From contig DXRF01000034.1 in NCBI GenBank assembly GCA_019411205.1, positions 1-17,171 on the forward strand: 17,171 nt of DNA, written 5' to 3'. A model generated the notes under the pieces. The model made no database searches. It was not told the origin of the DNA and worked only from the letters and a program-made list of their open reading frames with translations. The DNA is from Parabacteroides sp. (GTDB lineage: Bacteria > Bacteroidota > Bacteroidia > Bacteroidales > Tannerellaceae). Below, piece after piece: positions 7,700-14,099 of this stretch. Position 1 is the stretch's first letter, and each line of letters opens with the position of its first letter. The translations under genes and the position numbers were made by a program.

Positions 7700-8584
7700 A
7701 TGAAAAACATTTCGAGAAGAACCGCCATTAAGACAGTATTGGCCGGAAGTGCAGCGATGGCTGTATCCGGTATGGAAGCAGCGGCTCCTGCAAAGAAGAA
7801 GAAAGTGGAGAAACCGGAGCCGCTGAAAGGCAATATCCGCCATTCTGTAAGTAAGTGGTGCTTCGGCAGTTATCCGTTGGATGAATTCTGTGAGATTTGT
7901 AAAAACATAGGAATCGAATCGATAGAACTGCTCGACCCGAAAGACTGGCCTATCGTGCAGAAACATGGTTTGACGGTTGCGATGGCGCAGGGTGCGGGCT
8001 TAGGTATCGACAGGGGGTTCAACGATCCCAAGTTGCATGACGAGCTGGTTGCCAGTTATGAACAAGTCATTCCGATGGTGGCCGAGGCCGGACTGACGAA
8101 CCTGATCTGTTTTTCCGGTCGTCGGAATGGTGTAACTGATTTGCAGGGTTGGGAAAACTGTGAAAAAGGGTTGAAGCGTCTGATGCCGATAGCCGAAAAG
8201 TATAATGTCGTCCTCACGATGGAGCTTCTGAACAGTATAGGGCATAAGGATTACTTGTGCGACCATACCGTCTGGGGAGCGGAACTATGTCGCCGTATCG
8301 GTTCACCGAACTTCAAGTTGCTGTATGACATCTATCATATGCAGATCATGGAAGGAAACGTGATCGATCATATCCGGAAATATCACCAGTATTTCTCACA
8401 TATCCATACAGGAGGTGTTCCCGGCCGTGCAGAGATTGACGAAACGCAGGAGCTCTACTATCCGGCTATCATGAAAGCGATTGTGGAAACCGGCTATAAA
8501 GGATTTGTCGGACAGGAATTTGTTCCGAAGCAGGAAGACAAGATCGCTTCGCTTGAGAAATGTATCCGTATCTGCGATGTATAA
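7700..8584 (+). CDS. Tat-type exported TIM-barrel isomerase, hydroxypyruvate isomerase-like
   Basis: The protein has 294 residues and belongs to the AP-endonuclease-2-like sugar isomerase/epimerase barrel family. It is closest in pattern to hydroxypyruvate isomerase, which interconverts hydroxypyruvate and tartronate semialdehyde. ISRRTAIK at 4-11 followed by a hydrophobic alanine-rich stretch is a twin-arginine-type signal, with likely cleavage near residues 25-30 and a lysine-rich linker after it. Candidate metal ligands are Glu175 (MELLNS), Asp210 (LLYDIYHMQ), His236 (HIHTGGVPGR) and Glu273 (GQEFVP). Known hydroxypyruvate isomerases have Gln at the third position in an otherwise similar context, so His236 may mark a different substrate. 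The gene sits 26 bases after the aspartate-rich gene and 10 bases before the GH43 gene, which points to a sugar-related reaction in the same process. The fold is secure; the substrate is uncertain. Confidence 0.85.
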   Translation: MKNISRRTAIKTVLAGSAAMAVSGMEAAAPAKKKKVEKPEPLKGNIRHSVSKWCFGSYPLDEFCEICKNIGIESIELLDPKDWPIVQKHGLTVAMAQGAGLGIDRGFNDPKLHDELVASYEQVIPMVAEAGLTNLICFSGRRNGVTDLQGWENCEKGLKRLMPIAEKYNVVLTMELLNSIGHKDYLCDHTVWGAELCRRIGSPNFKLLYDIYHMQIMEGNVIDHIRKYHQYFSHIHTGGVPGRAEIDETQELYYPAIMKAIVETGYKGFVGQEFVPKQEDKIASLEKCIRICDV

Positions 8585-8594
8585 ACGGCCAGGT

Positions 8595-9731
8595 ATGAAA
8601 CGAATTGCCATTTATCCTCTGCTGTTGCTCTTCGCTTTGTGCGGGTGTAAAGGGAAAACCGGGACTTCACAGGTCGGAAATGTGTTTAAACCCGGTGAAA
8701 TCTGGCCGGACAATAACGGTGTGCACATCAATGCCCATGGCGGTGGTATGTTGCAACAGGGCGATACCTATTATTGGTTTGGCGAGCATAAGACGGAAGG
8801 TGAAGGGGGAAATGTCGCTCAAGTCGGTGTCCATTGTTATTCTTCCAAGGATTTATATAATTGGAAAGATGAAGGAATCGCCTTGTCTGTTTCGGACGAC
8901 GAGTCGAGTCCGATCGTGAAAGGTTGCATTCTGGAGCGTCCGAAGGTGATTTTCAATAAGAAGACGGGCAAGTACGTGATGTGGTTCCATCTCGAGCCGA
9001 AAGGAGCCGGCTATACAGGAGCCAAAAGCGGTGTTGCTGTCAGCGACAAGGTTACAGGACCGTACAAGCTGCTGTCTGCCGATCGTCCGAACGCCGGTTT
9101 CTGGCCGAAGAATGTGTTGGATATCCATAAAGGCCCGGTTCCCGAAGAATCGAAGAAAGGTTTCGGTGGCGGCGGCCTGCCTGCCCATCCTGACACGCTG
9201 AACCTGCTGGGACGTGATTTCGAGAGCGGGCAGATGGCACGGGACATGAACCTGTTTGTCGACGACGATGGAAAGGCTTATCATATTTATGCTTCGGAGG
9301 ATAACAGTACGCTGCATATTTCCGAACTGACGGACGATTATACGGCTTGTTCCGGCAACTACGCCCGTTTCTTTGTCGGCCGTTTCATGGAAGCGCCTGC
9401 CATGTTCAAGAAAGACGGCAAGTATTACCTGATTATGTCCGGCTGTACCGGTTGGGCCCCGAATCCGGGGCGTTCCGCTGTTGCCTCTTCTATTTGGGGG
9501 CCGTGGAAAGAGTTGGCGAATCCGTTTGTGGGAGCCGATTCGGAAACCTCTTTCCATTCGCAGAGTACTTATGTGTTGCCTGTTCCCGGCAATTCCGGCC
9601 AGTTCATTTATATGGGAGACCGATGGACACCGAAGAACGCCATAGACGGCCGTTATATCTGGTTGCCTATCCGTTTCGAAGGTGAACAGCCGGTTATCGA
9701 GTGGCTGGACGAGTGGGGGATTGAGAATTGA
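8595..9731 (+). CDS. Lipoprotein glycoside hydrolase family 43, exo-beta-1,3-galactanase-like
   Basis: The protein has 378 residues from ATG 8595. An in-frame start at 8481 exists but would overlap 104 bases of the upstream gene and place 38 unrelated residues before the signal peptide, so it is rejected. MKRIAIYPLLLLFALCGC is a lipoprotein signal with Cys18 as the lipidated residue. The body is a five-bladed GH43 domain: INAHGGGML (45-53), YYWFGEH, LERPKVIF with Glu114, the blade motif VDDDGKAYHIYASED (222-236), FMEAPAMF with Glu266, and HSQSTYVLP with Gln323. The usual catalytic aspartate of blade one is replaced by the NAHG sequence. This is the pattern of the subfamily that includes exo-beta-1,3-galactanases, where a Gln is reported to act as base. 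It is the last gene of the esterase unit and begins 10 bases after the isomerase stop. GH43 membership is secure; galactan specificity is inferred. Confidence 0.9.
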   Translation: MKRIAIYPLLLLFALCGCKGKTGTSQVGNVFKPGEIWPDNNGVHINAHGGGMLQQGDTYYWFGEHKTEGEGGNVAQVGVHCYSSKDLYNWKDEGIALSVSDDESSPIVKGCILERPKVIFNKKTGKYVMWFHLEPKGAGYTGAKSGVAVSDKVTGPYKLLSADRPNAGFWPKNVLDIHKGPVPEESKKGFGGGGLPAHPDTLNLLGRDFESGQMARDMNLFVDDDGKAYHIYASEDNSTLHISELTDDYTACSGNYARFFVGRFMEAPAMFKKDGKYYLIMSGCTGWAPNPGRSAVASSIWGPWKELANPFVGADSETSFHSQSTYVLPVPGNSGQFIYMGDRWTPKNAIDGRYIWLPIRFEGEQPVIEWLDEWGIEN

Positions 9732-9744
9732 CAATTGAGAATTG
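9720..9744 (+). repeat. 11-base direct repeat at the end of the GH43 gene
   Basis: ATTGAGAATTG occurs at 9720-9730 and again at 9734-9744, a 14-base period. The first copy encodes the last residues and stop of the GH43 gene; the second lies in the spacer of the following promoter. It may be a small slippage duplication. Confidence 0.6.
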
Positions 9745-9757
9745 TTTTGTACTTTTG
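9727..9757 (+). promoter_or_regulatory. Bacteroidota-type promoter for the YitT-family gene
   Basis: TACTTTTG at 9750-9757 matches the -7 consensus TAnnTTTG exactly. ATTG at 9727-9730 is a near match to the -33 TTTG, with a 19-base spacer, which fits the sigma-ABfr pattern. The predicted transcript start is about 15-20 bases before ATG 9781. The -33 element overlaps the GH43 stop codon, so the YitT gene is probably a separate transcription unit. Confidence 0.7.
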
Positions 9758-9780
9758 CAGCCGCATAAAACAAACGAAGA

Positions 9781-10680
9781 ATGAAACCAATATTGTCAAC
9801 GAACTCTAGCCATATAATGGTCAGAGAATTAAAGGACTACCTGATGATCGCCTTGGGTATGATCTTTTATGGAATCGGGTGGACTGTCTTTCTGTTGCCA
9901 AACGATTTGCCTTCCGGGGCGGTTCCGGGTATTGCCTCCATTGTCTATTGGGGAACGGGTTTGCCTGTACAATACACTTATTTTGCCATTAATGCATTGC
10001 TCTTACTGCTTTCGCTGAAGATTTTGGGCTGGAAGTTCAGCATGAAGACGGTGTATGCCGTTTTCGTTCTGACATTTTTCCTTTCCGTTATACAGCGTTT
10101 GACTTCCGGGCTTCACCTGTTGCACGACCAGCCGTTTATGGCTTGTATTCTGGGGGCTATCTTTTGCGGTAGTGGTATCGGCTTCGCTTTCACAGCAAAC
10201 GGGAGTACGGGGGGTACAGATATTATTGCGGCGATTGTCAACAAATACCGGGATGTCAGTCTGGGGCGTATGATTATGTTCTGCGATATGATTATCATCG
10301 CGTCCAGCTATTTTGTGCTGCACGATTTGGAGAAGGTGGTATATGGTTATGTGACCTTGTTTGTTACTGGCTATATGATCGACCAGGTGGTCAACAGCTC
10401 TCGCCAGTCGGTCCAGTTCTTCATCATTTCCAGTAAATATGAAGAGATCGGCAGGGAGATTAATGCTTTGCACAGGGGGGTGACTGTGATCGACGGGACT
10501 GGGCTTTATACAGGAAAACAGGTGAAGATGATGTTTGTCTTGGCAAAAAAGAGCCAGTCGAATACAATTTTCCAAATCATCAATGATATCGATCCGAAGG
10601 CTTTCGTTTCTCAGAGTGCCGTTATCGGTGTATATGGGGAAGGATTCGACCAGTTCAAGGTAAAGAAGAAAACAAATTGA
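9781..10680 (+). CDS. YitT-family integral membrane protein (DUF161 + DUF2179)
   Basis: The protein has 299 residues and belongs to the YitT family, widespread inner-membrane proteins of unsettled function. About five hydrophobic segments are visible, roughly residues 20-40, 66-82, 89-105, 119-138 and 166-200. The conserved loop NGSTGGTDIIA at 140-150 is a hallmark of the family. Residues about 212-292 form the soluble C-terminal DUF2179 domain, with RGVTVIDGTGLYTGK at 232-246 as its characteristic motif. The start at 9781 follows a clear promoter by about 24 bases; an internal Met13 (MVRELKDY) is a possible alternative. It faces the M16 peptidase gene across a 416-base gap and no clear terminator follows it. 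Context gives no functional clue beyond probable independence from the GH43 operon. Confidence 0.9.
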   Translation: MKPILSTNSSHIMVRELKDYLMIALGMIFYGIGWTVFLLPNDLPSGAVPGIASIVYWGTGLPVQYTYFAINALLLLLSLKILGWKFSMKTVYAVFVLTFFLSVIQRLTSGLHLLHDQPFMACILGAIFCGSGIGFAFTANGSTGGTDIIAAIVNKYRDVSLGRMIMFCDMIIIASSYFVLHDLEKVVYGYVTLFVTGYMIDQVVNSSRQSVQFFIISSKYEEIGREINALHRGVTVIDGTGLYTGKQVKMMFVLAKKSQSNTIFQIINDIDPKAFVSQSAVIGVYGEGFDQFKVKKKTN

Positions 10681-10771
10681 CGTTCTGTTTTCCGGGTACA
10701 CCTCTGCCTGTATTCTTTTTTCGAAATCATCTGTCACTCTATCACTAACGGCTTTGTAAGCATTGGTAAAC

Positions 10772-10833
10772 ATGATACACAGAAGTGATACATGCCGAAT
10801 TCATGTATCACTCCTGTGTCATATATGTATCAC
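10772..10833. repeat. Cluster of four GTGATACA-type octamers including a 17-pair hairpin
   Basis: The octamer GTGATACA occurs at 10785-10792, and its reverse complement TGTATCAC at 10804-10811 and 10826-10833. A one-mismatch copy, ATGATACA, lies at 10772-10779. The inner pair forms part of a hairpin, 10777-10794 with 10802-10819, that has 17 pairs, one A-C mismatch and a 7-base loop. No T-tail follows. The arrangement suggests a protein-binding site cluster or the hairpin of an untranslated RNA. Confidence 0.55.
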
Positions 10834-10921
10834 ACCCCTATTCACGTTTTGGGGGGATATACAGTCTTTTTTTACTTAGCAGGTATCTTAATTACAATAG
10901 ATTGGTATGTAATCTTCCTGG

Positions 10922-10979
10922 ACATCCGGGTGTCGGGACCATGAACACCCGGATGTGGAGGGTGGCAACATCCGGGTGT
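10922..10979. repeat. Three alternating copies of ACATCCGGGTGT at exact 23-base spacing
   Basis: The 12-mer ACATCCGGGTGT lies at 10922-10933 (forward), 10945-10956 (reverse complement) and 10968-10979 (forward). Starts are exactly 23 bases apart and both spacers are 11 bases. Each unit is itself nearly palindromic around CCGG. The middle copy can pair with either neighbour, giving two mutually exclusive 12-bp hairpins with 11-base loops. All three copies match exactly, unlike the surrounding sequence. Confidence 0.75.
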
Positions 10980-11096
10980 ATAAGCCTGAAGATGGGCATG
11001 TTCCTGTACATTTCTGCTTGCTTTTCATTCTTTTCCTGCTTGTTTTCTGCAAGAATATACCTTATATATAGGTACAATAACTTCCGTACAGGCGCG

Positions 11097-13913
11097 TCAC
11101 GGCTCCATCACCACCTCGATCCGGTTGCCCTGTCCTAACAGTTTTTGGGCAAAAGCCTGAATCTTGGCGGGGGTGATGCCTTTTATCGTTTCTTCGTATG
11201 TCGTTTCGCCGTTGAACCCGCGGAAGTAATAATTATCCAAAGTCGTCAGCCAGTAAACATTCTCCTGCAGGTTCTCTACGTGGCGCTTTAGGATATTGTC
11301 CTGGCTCTTTTTGAAATCTTCTTCGTGTGGGCCGGACTTGGCGATGTTGTCCAGTTCCGTGTGAACGATAGCGTTCATCTTTTCCCGTTTGGCCGGGTCT
11401 GTATCGAAATAGGCTTGCAGGAATGTCTGACCTTCAGGGAAGGAAGAAATCTGTGCGGAAGTCTGTACTCCATATGTACCGCCTTCGTCCTCGCGCACCT
11501 TTTCCATGTAGACCAGATCGAGAATTTGCTTCAACATAGTGGCGGTGAGGATGTTTTCAAGGTTATATTCCATCTTGCCGGACCAGAAGTTGACAACCGA
11601 CGCTTTCGGTGTTTCCAGGGCACGTTTGAAGATATTCGTGTATTCGCCCGTGCGGATAGCCGGTACTTCGGCGGGATTGGCTTTCTCGACACGTCCTTTG
11701 GCCGGGAGTGTTGCCAGATATTGCTCTACAAAAGGACGGATGCTGTCTGTGTCGATATTTCCGACAAACGTAAAGACAAAGTCTGAAGCGTCGGCAAACC
11801 GTTCTTTGTACATCTCCATGATGCGCGGGTAGCTGATCTGCCTGAAGTCGTCAGCCGTGATGCGGGCGGCACGCGGGTTATTGTCGTAGATCGCCTTTGT
11901 CAGTGTGTCGCTGAACGCCACCATCGGATTCAGTTCCAGGTTTTTCAACTGTGCGATCATGCGGTTCTCGAAGGAAGTATAAGCTTCTTCATCCATACGT
12001 GGGGCTGTGAAATAGAGATAAACCAACTCAAACAATGTCTTCAGGTCGGTAGGAGCGGCATAACCGTTTACGTTTTCCGTATTCAGGCCGATGGAAGGAG
12101 AGCAGGAGACTTTCTTTCCTGCCAATACCTTGTTCAGATCGGTTGCTGAGAAGTTGCCGACTCCGCCAAGCGTAATGGCATCATTGAATATTTTCAGATT
12201 GTCGATATCTTTCGTTCCGAACAGGGTACTGCCACCAGGGCTGGTAGCCGTCATCAGGATCTCGTCTTTCTTGAAGTCCGTATGTTTCAGTACGACCTTG
12301 ATGCCGTTGTCGAGTGTCAGGATTGTTGCGCCGAACAACGGGTCCGTCTTCATCTCCCTGATCTTTCCCGGAGCGGGCAGTCTGGGAACCAGCGGTTCGT
12401 TGGAAACAGTCTCTTCATAAGGTTCGACCGGCAATTGCTGCGCCTTGATAAAGTTTTCTAATAATTGGGCCTCGGTCGGATATTTCAGGTCTGCCTTGTC
12501 AGGGCCGGTGAGGCCGATTACGATGTTTTTGTCGCCGATCAGCTCCTGGGCGTATTGATTCACCTGTTCGACAGGGATTTGCGGTGCGATCTGGCTGATC
12601 AGCTGATATTCTGTTTCTATGCCCGGAATGTAACCGCCGTCCGTAAAGTGGCGGACATATTCGTTTGTATAAGAGCGGTTCTTTTGTTTGTCGCGGTCGT
12701 TGAACAGCGATTCGTACTGTTTCAGGACATTGATACGGGCACGGTCATACTCGGAAGCCGTGAAGCCGTACCGTTTCACCCGTTCCGTCTCCGTCACAAG
12801 CGCATCGAGCGCCTTGTTTATCTCGCCTTCCTTTACCAGGGCGGCAACCGTGAAAGCTCCTTTTGTCTTGGCGATCATGAAATCGCCGTCCGAAGCCTGG
12901 GCGGCGACAAAAGGAGGATCCGCTTTTTGCATCATCTCGGCAAAGCGTTCGTTTATCATCGTTTCGACGACATTTTCCATGTAGTCCTTCATCAACCCGG
13001 CGGCGGTGGCATATAACTCTTTCGGCATCTTGTCGTGCTTATAGAATATGGAAAGGATAATATTGGAAGCCTCCTTGTCCGTGGCAATGGAAACAAGCGG
13101 TTTGTCATTGTCTGCCACCTCCGTATATTCCCGTTTGACTGGATTTGCCGGAGCCGGAATATCGGCAAAGATACGTTTTACGGCCGCTTCGACCTTGTCT
13201 ACATCTATATCCCCAACAATGATAATGCCTTGGAGGTCGGGACGATACCATTTCTTGTAATAAGCCCGGAGCTCGTCCGGCTTGAAGTTGTTGATCACGT
13301 CGATCGTGCCGATCGGCATCCGGTGTGCATATTTATTGTCAGGGAACATCTTCGGCAGCTGCTGTTCCCAAATACGTGCCTGGGCATCCTGCCGCGTGCG
13401 CCATTCCTCCCTGATCACGCCCCGTTCCTTTTCGATGGCCGTATCTGCGAGCGTGATGAAGCCCGACCAATCGTGCAGGATCAGCAGGCAGGAGTCGACA
13501 ACGCTCTCGCGGGTGACCGGAGCGTTCATGATCATGTAAACCGTTTCGTCGAAACTTGTATAAGCGTTGAAGTTCTCGCCTCCGCGCATCCCGATGCTCT
13601 CGGTAAATTCATCCATGCCATGCCCGGGGAAGTTCTTGGTCCCGTCGAACGCCATATGTTCGAGGAAATGGGCCAACCCGCGTTGGTTCTCGTCTTCCAG
13701 GATCGATCCGACATTCTGGGCGATAAAGAAATCCGCACGGTCTTTTGGCTGTGCATTGTGCCGGATGTAATAGGTTACCCCGTTGCTTAGCTGCCCGTAT
13801 CTTACTTTCGGGTCTATGGGCAGGGGTTGTATTTCCGGTTGTTGTGCTGCTAAACGGAGGGAGGCTAGTATCCAAAGGAAACATCCGATGGATAAAATCT
13901 GTCTGATCTTCAT
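11097..13913 (-). CDS. M16-family (pitrilysin/insulinase-type) zinc metallopeptidase, PqqL-like
   Basis: The protein has 938 residues, the usual size for a periplasmic two-lobed M16 peptidase of Bacteroidota. A signal peptide occupies residues 1-23 (ending RLAAQ). The N-terminal lobe has the inverted zinc motif HFLEH at 82-86, in which His82 and His86 bind zinc and Glu85 is the catalytic base. Glu163 in EKERGVIREEW, at the expected distance, is the likely third ligand. The second half, from about residue 520, repeats the fold without the HxxEH motif (SPGGSTLFGTKDIDNLKIF in its place), as in other M16 enzymes. It probably degrades peptides in the periplasm. It is transcribed away from the Gfo/Idh/MocA gene, from a promoter in the shared gap, and converges on the YitT gene. 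The sequence is intact, and the G+C content is visibly higher than in the SusD gene. Confidence is very high. Confidence 0.95.
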   Translation of the reverse strand: MKIRQILSIGCFLWILASLRLAAQQPEIQPLPIDPKVRYGQLSNGVTYYIRHNAQPKDRADFFIAQNVGSILEDENQRGLAHFLEHMAFDGTKNFPGHGMDEFTESIGMRGGENFNAYTSFDETVYMIMNAPVTRESVVDSCLLILHDWSGFITLADTAIEKERGVIREEWRTRQDAQARIWEQQLPKMFPDNKYAHRMPIGTIDVINNFKPDELRAYYKKWYRPDLQGIIIVGDIDVDKVEAAVKRIFADIPAPANPVKREYTEVADNDKPLVSIATDKEASNIILSIFYKHDKMPKELYATAAGLMKDYMENVVETMINERFAEMMQKADPPFVAAQASDGDFMIAKTKGAFTVAALVKEGEINKALDALVTETERVKRYGFTASEYDRARINVLKQYESLFNDRDKQKNRSYTNEYVRHFTDGGYIPGIETEYQLISQIAPQIPVEQVNQYAQELIGDKNIVIGLTGPDKADLKYPTEAQLLENFIKAQQLPVEPYEETVSNEPLVPRLPAPGKIREMKTDPLFGATILTLDNGIKVVLKHTDFKKDEILMTATSPGGSTLFGTKDIDNLKIFNDAITLGGVGNFSATDLNKVLAGKKVSCSPSIGLNTENVNGYAAPTDLKTLFELVYLYFTAPRMDEEAYTSFENRMIAQLKNLELNPMVAFSDTLTKAIYDNNPRAARITADDFRQISYPRIMEMYKERFADASDFVFTFVGNIDTDSIRPFVEQYLATLPAKGRVEKANPAEVPAIRTGEYTNIFKRALETPKASVVNFWSGKMEYNLENILTATMLKQILDLVYMEKVREDEGGTYGVQTSAQISSFPEGQTFLQAYFDTDPAKREKMNAIVHTELDNIAKSGPHEEDFKKSQDNILKRHVENLQENVYWLTTLDNYYFRGFNGETTYEETIKGITPAKIQAFAQKLLGQGNRIEVVMEP

Positions 13914-13941
13914 ATCACTTTTGTTTTCATTTTTAATAGAA

Positions 13942-13975
13942 CAAATGTATATAGTTTTTGTTACAAAATGACAAA
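13942..13975 (-). promoter_or_regulatory. Probable promoter for the M16 peptidase gene
   Basis: Read on the - strand, TACATTTG (13949 to 13942) matches the TAnnTTTG -7 box exactly. A TTTG (13975 to 13972) lies 22 bases upstream; a closer TTTG has only a 14-base spacer. The expected leader is about 20 bases before ATG at 13913. Confidence 0.6.
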
Positions 13976-14019
13976 CGTGTCTTTCTTATTTTTTGCATGT
14001 AAAAATCCTTGAGAAAGTT

Positions 14020-14048
14020 TTTGTGTAAGAAAAAAATATCTACTTTTG
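14020..14048 (+). promoter_or_regulatory. Probable promoter for the Gfo/Idh/MocA gene
   Basis: TACTTTTG at 14041-14048 is an exact -7 match and TTTG at 14020-14023 a -33 match, with a 17-base spacer that is slightly short. A transcript start near 14055 leaves about 45 bases of leader before ATG 14100 and argues against the in-frame GTG at 14061 as the translation start. Confidence 0.65.
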
Positions 14049-14099
14049 TGAAGTTGTTATGTGCACGCAAACATTAATAATTTATCTAATATATTTACC

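Larger units (their letters stand above)
10681..11096. other. Convergent intergenic region with two repeat clusters and no gene
   Basis: This gap lies between the 3' ends of the YitT gene (+) and the M16 peptidase gene (-). I find no credible coding sequence: a + frame from 10785 runs on into the antisense of the peptidase gene and shows no protein-like composition. The region contains four GTGATACA-type octamers (10772-10833) and three regularly spaced copies of ACATCCGGGTGT (10922-10979), annotated separately. A T-run at 10866-10872 is not preceded by a strong stem. A small RNA or a shared terminator zone is possible. Confidence 0.6.

Noticed and set aside
8481..8594. Longer N-terminus for the GH43 gene from ATG 8481
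   Set aside because: It would overlap the isomerase gene by 104 bases and put 38 basic residues before an obvious lipoprotein signal peptide starting at 8595.
9720..9744. Attachment-site duplication
   Set aside because: The 11-base repeat has only 3 bases between copies and no integrase nearby; slippage is simpler.
8853..9773. 306-residue - strand frame opposite the GH43 gene
   Set aside because: Antisense shadow of a well-supported GH43 gene with composition unlike real proteins in the window.
10003..10773. 256-residue reading frame on the - strand opposite the YitT gene
   Set aside because: Its first 30 or so residues look protein-like, but the rest is the antisense of a confidently identified YitT gene. 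It has no recognisable domain.
10922..10979. CRISPR array
   Set aside because: Only three 12-base units, alternating in orientation with 11-base spacers; CRISPR repeats are longer and in one direction, and no cas genes are present.
13035..13790. 251-residue + strand frame inside the M16 peptidase gene
   Set aside because: It is antisense to the conserved zinc-binding half of the peptidase and shows no family resemblance.
14061..14099. GTG start 13 codons before the Gfo/Idh/MocA ATG
   Set aside because: It lies about 6 bases after the predicted transcript start and would bury the twin-arginine signal deeper; ATG 14100 fits better.
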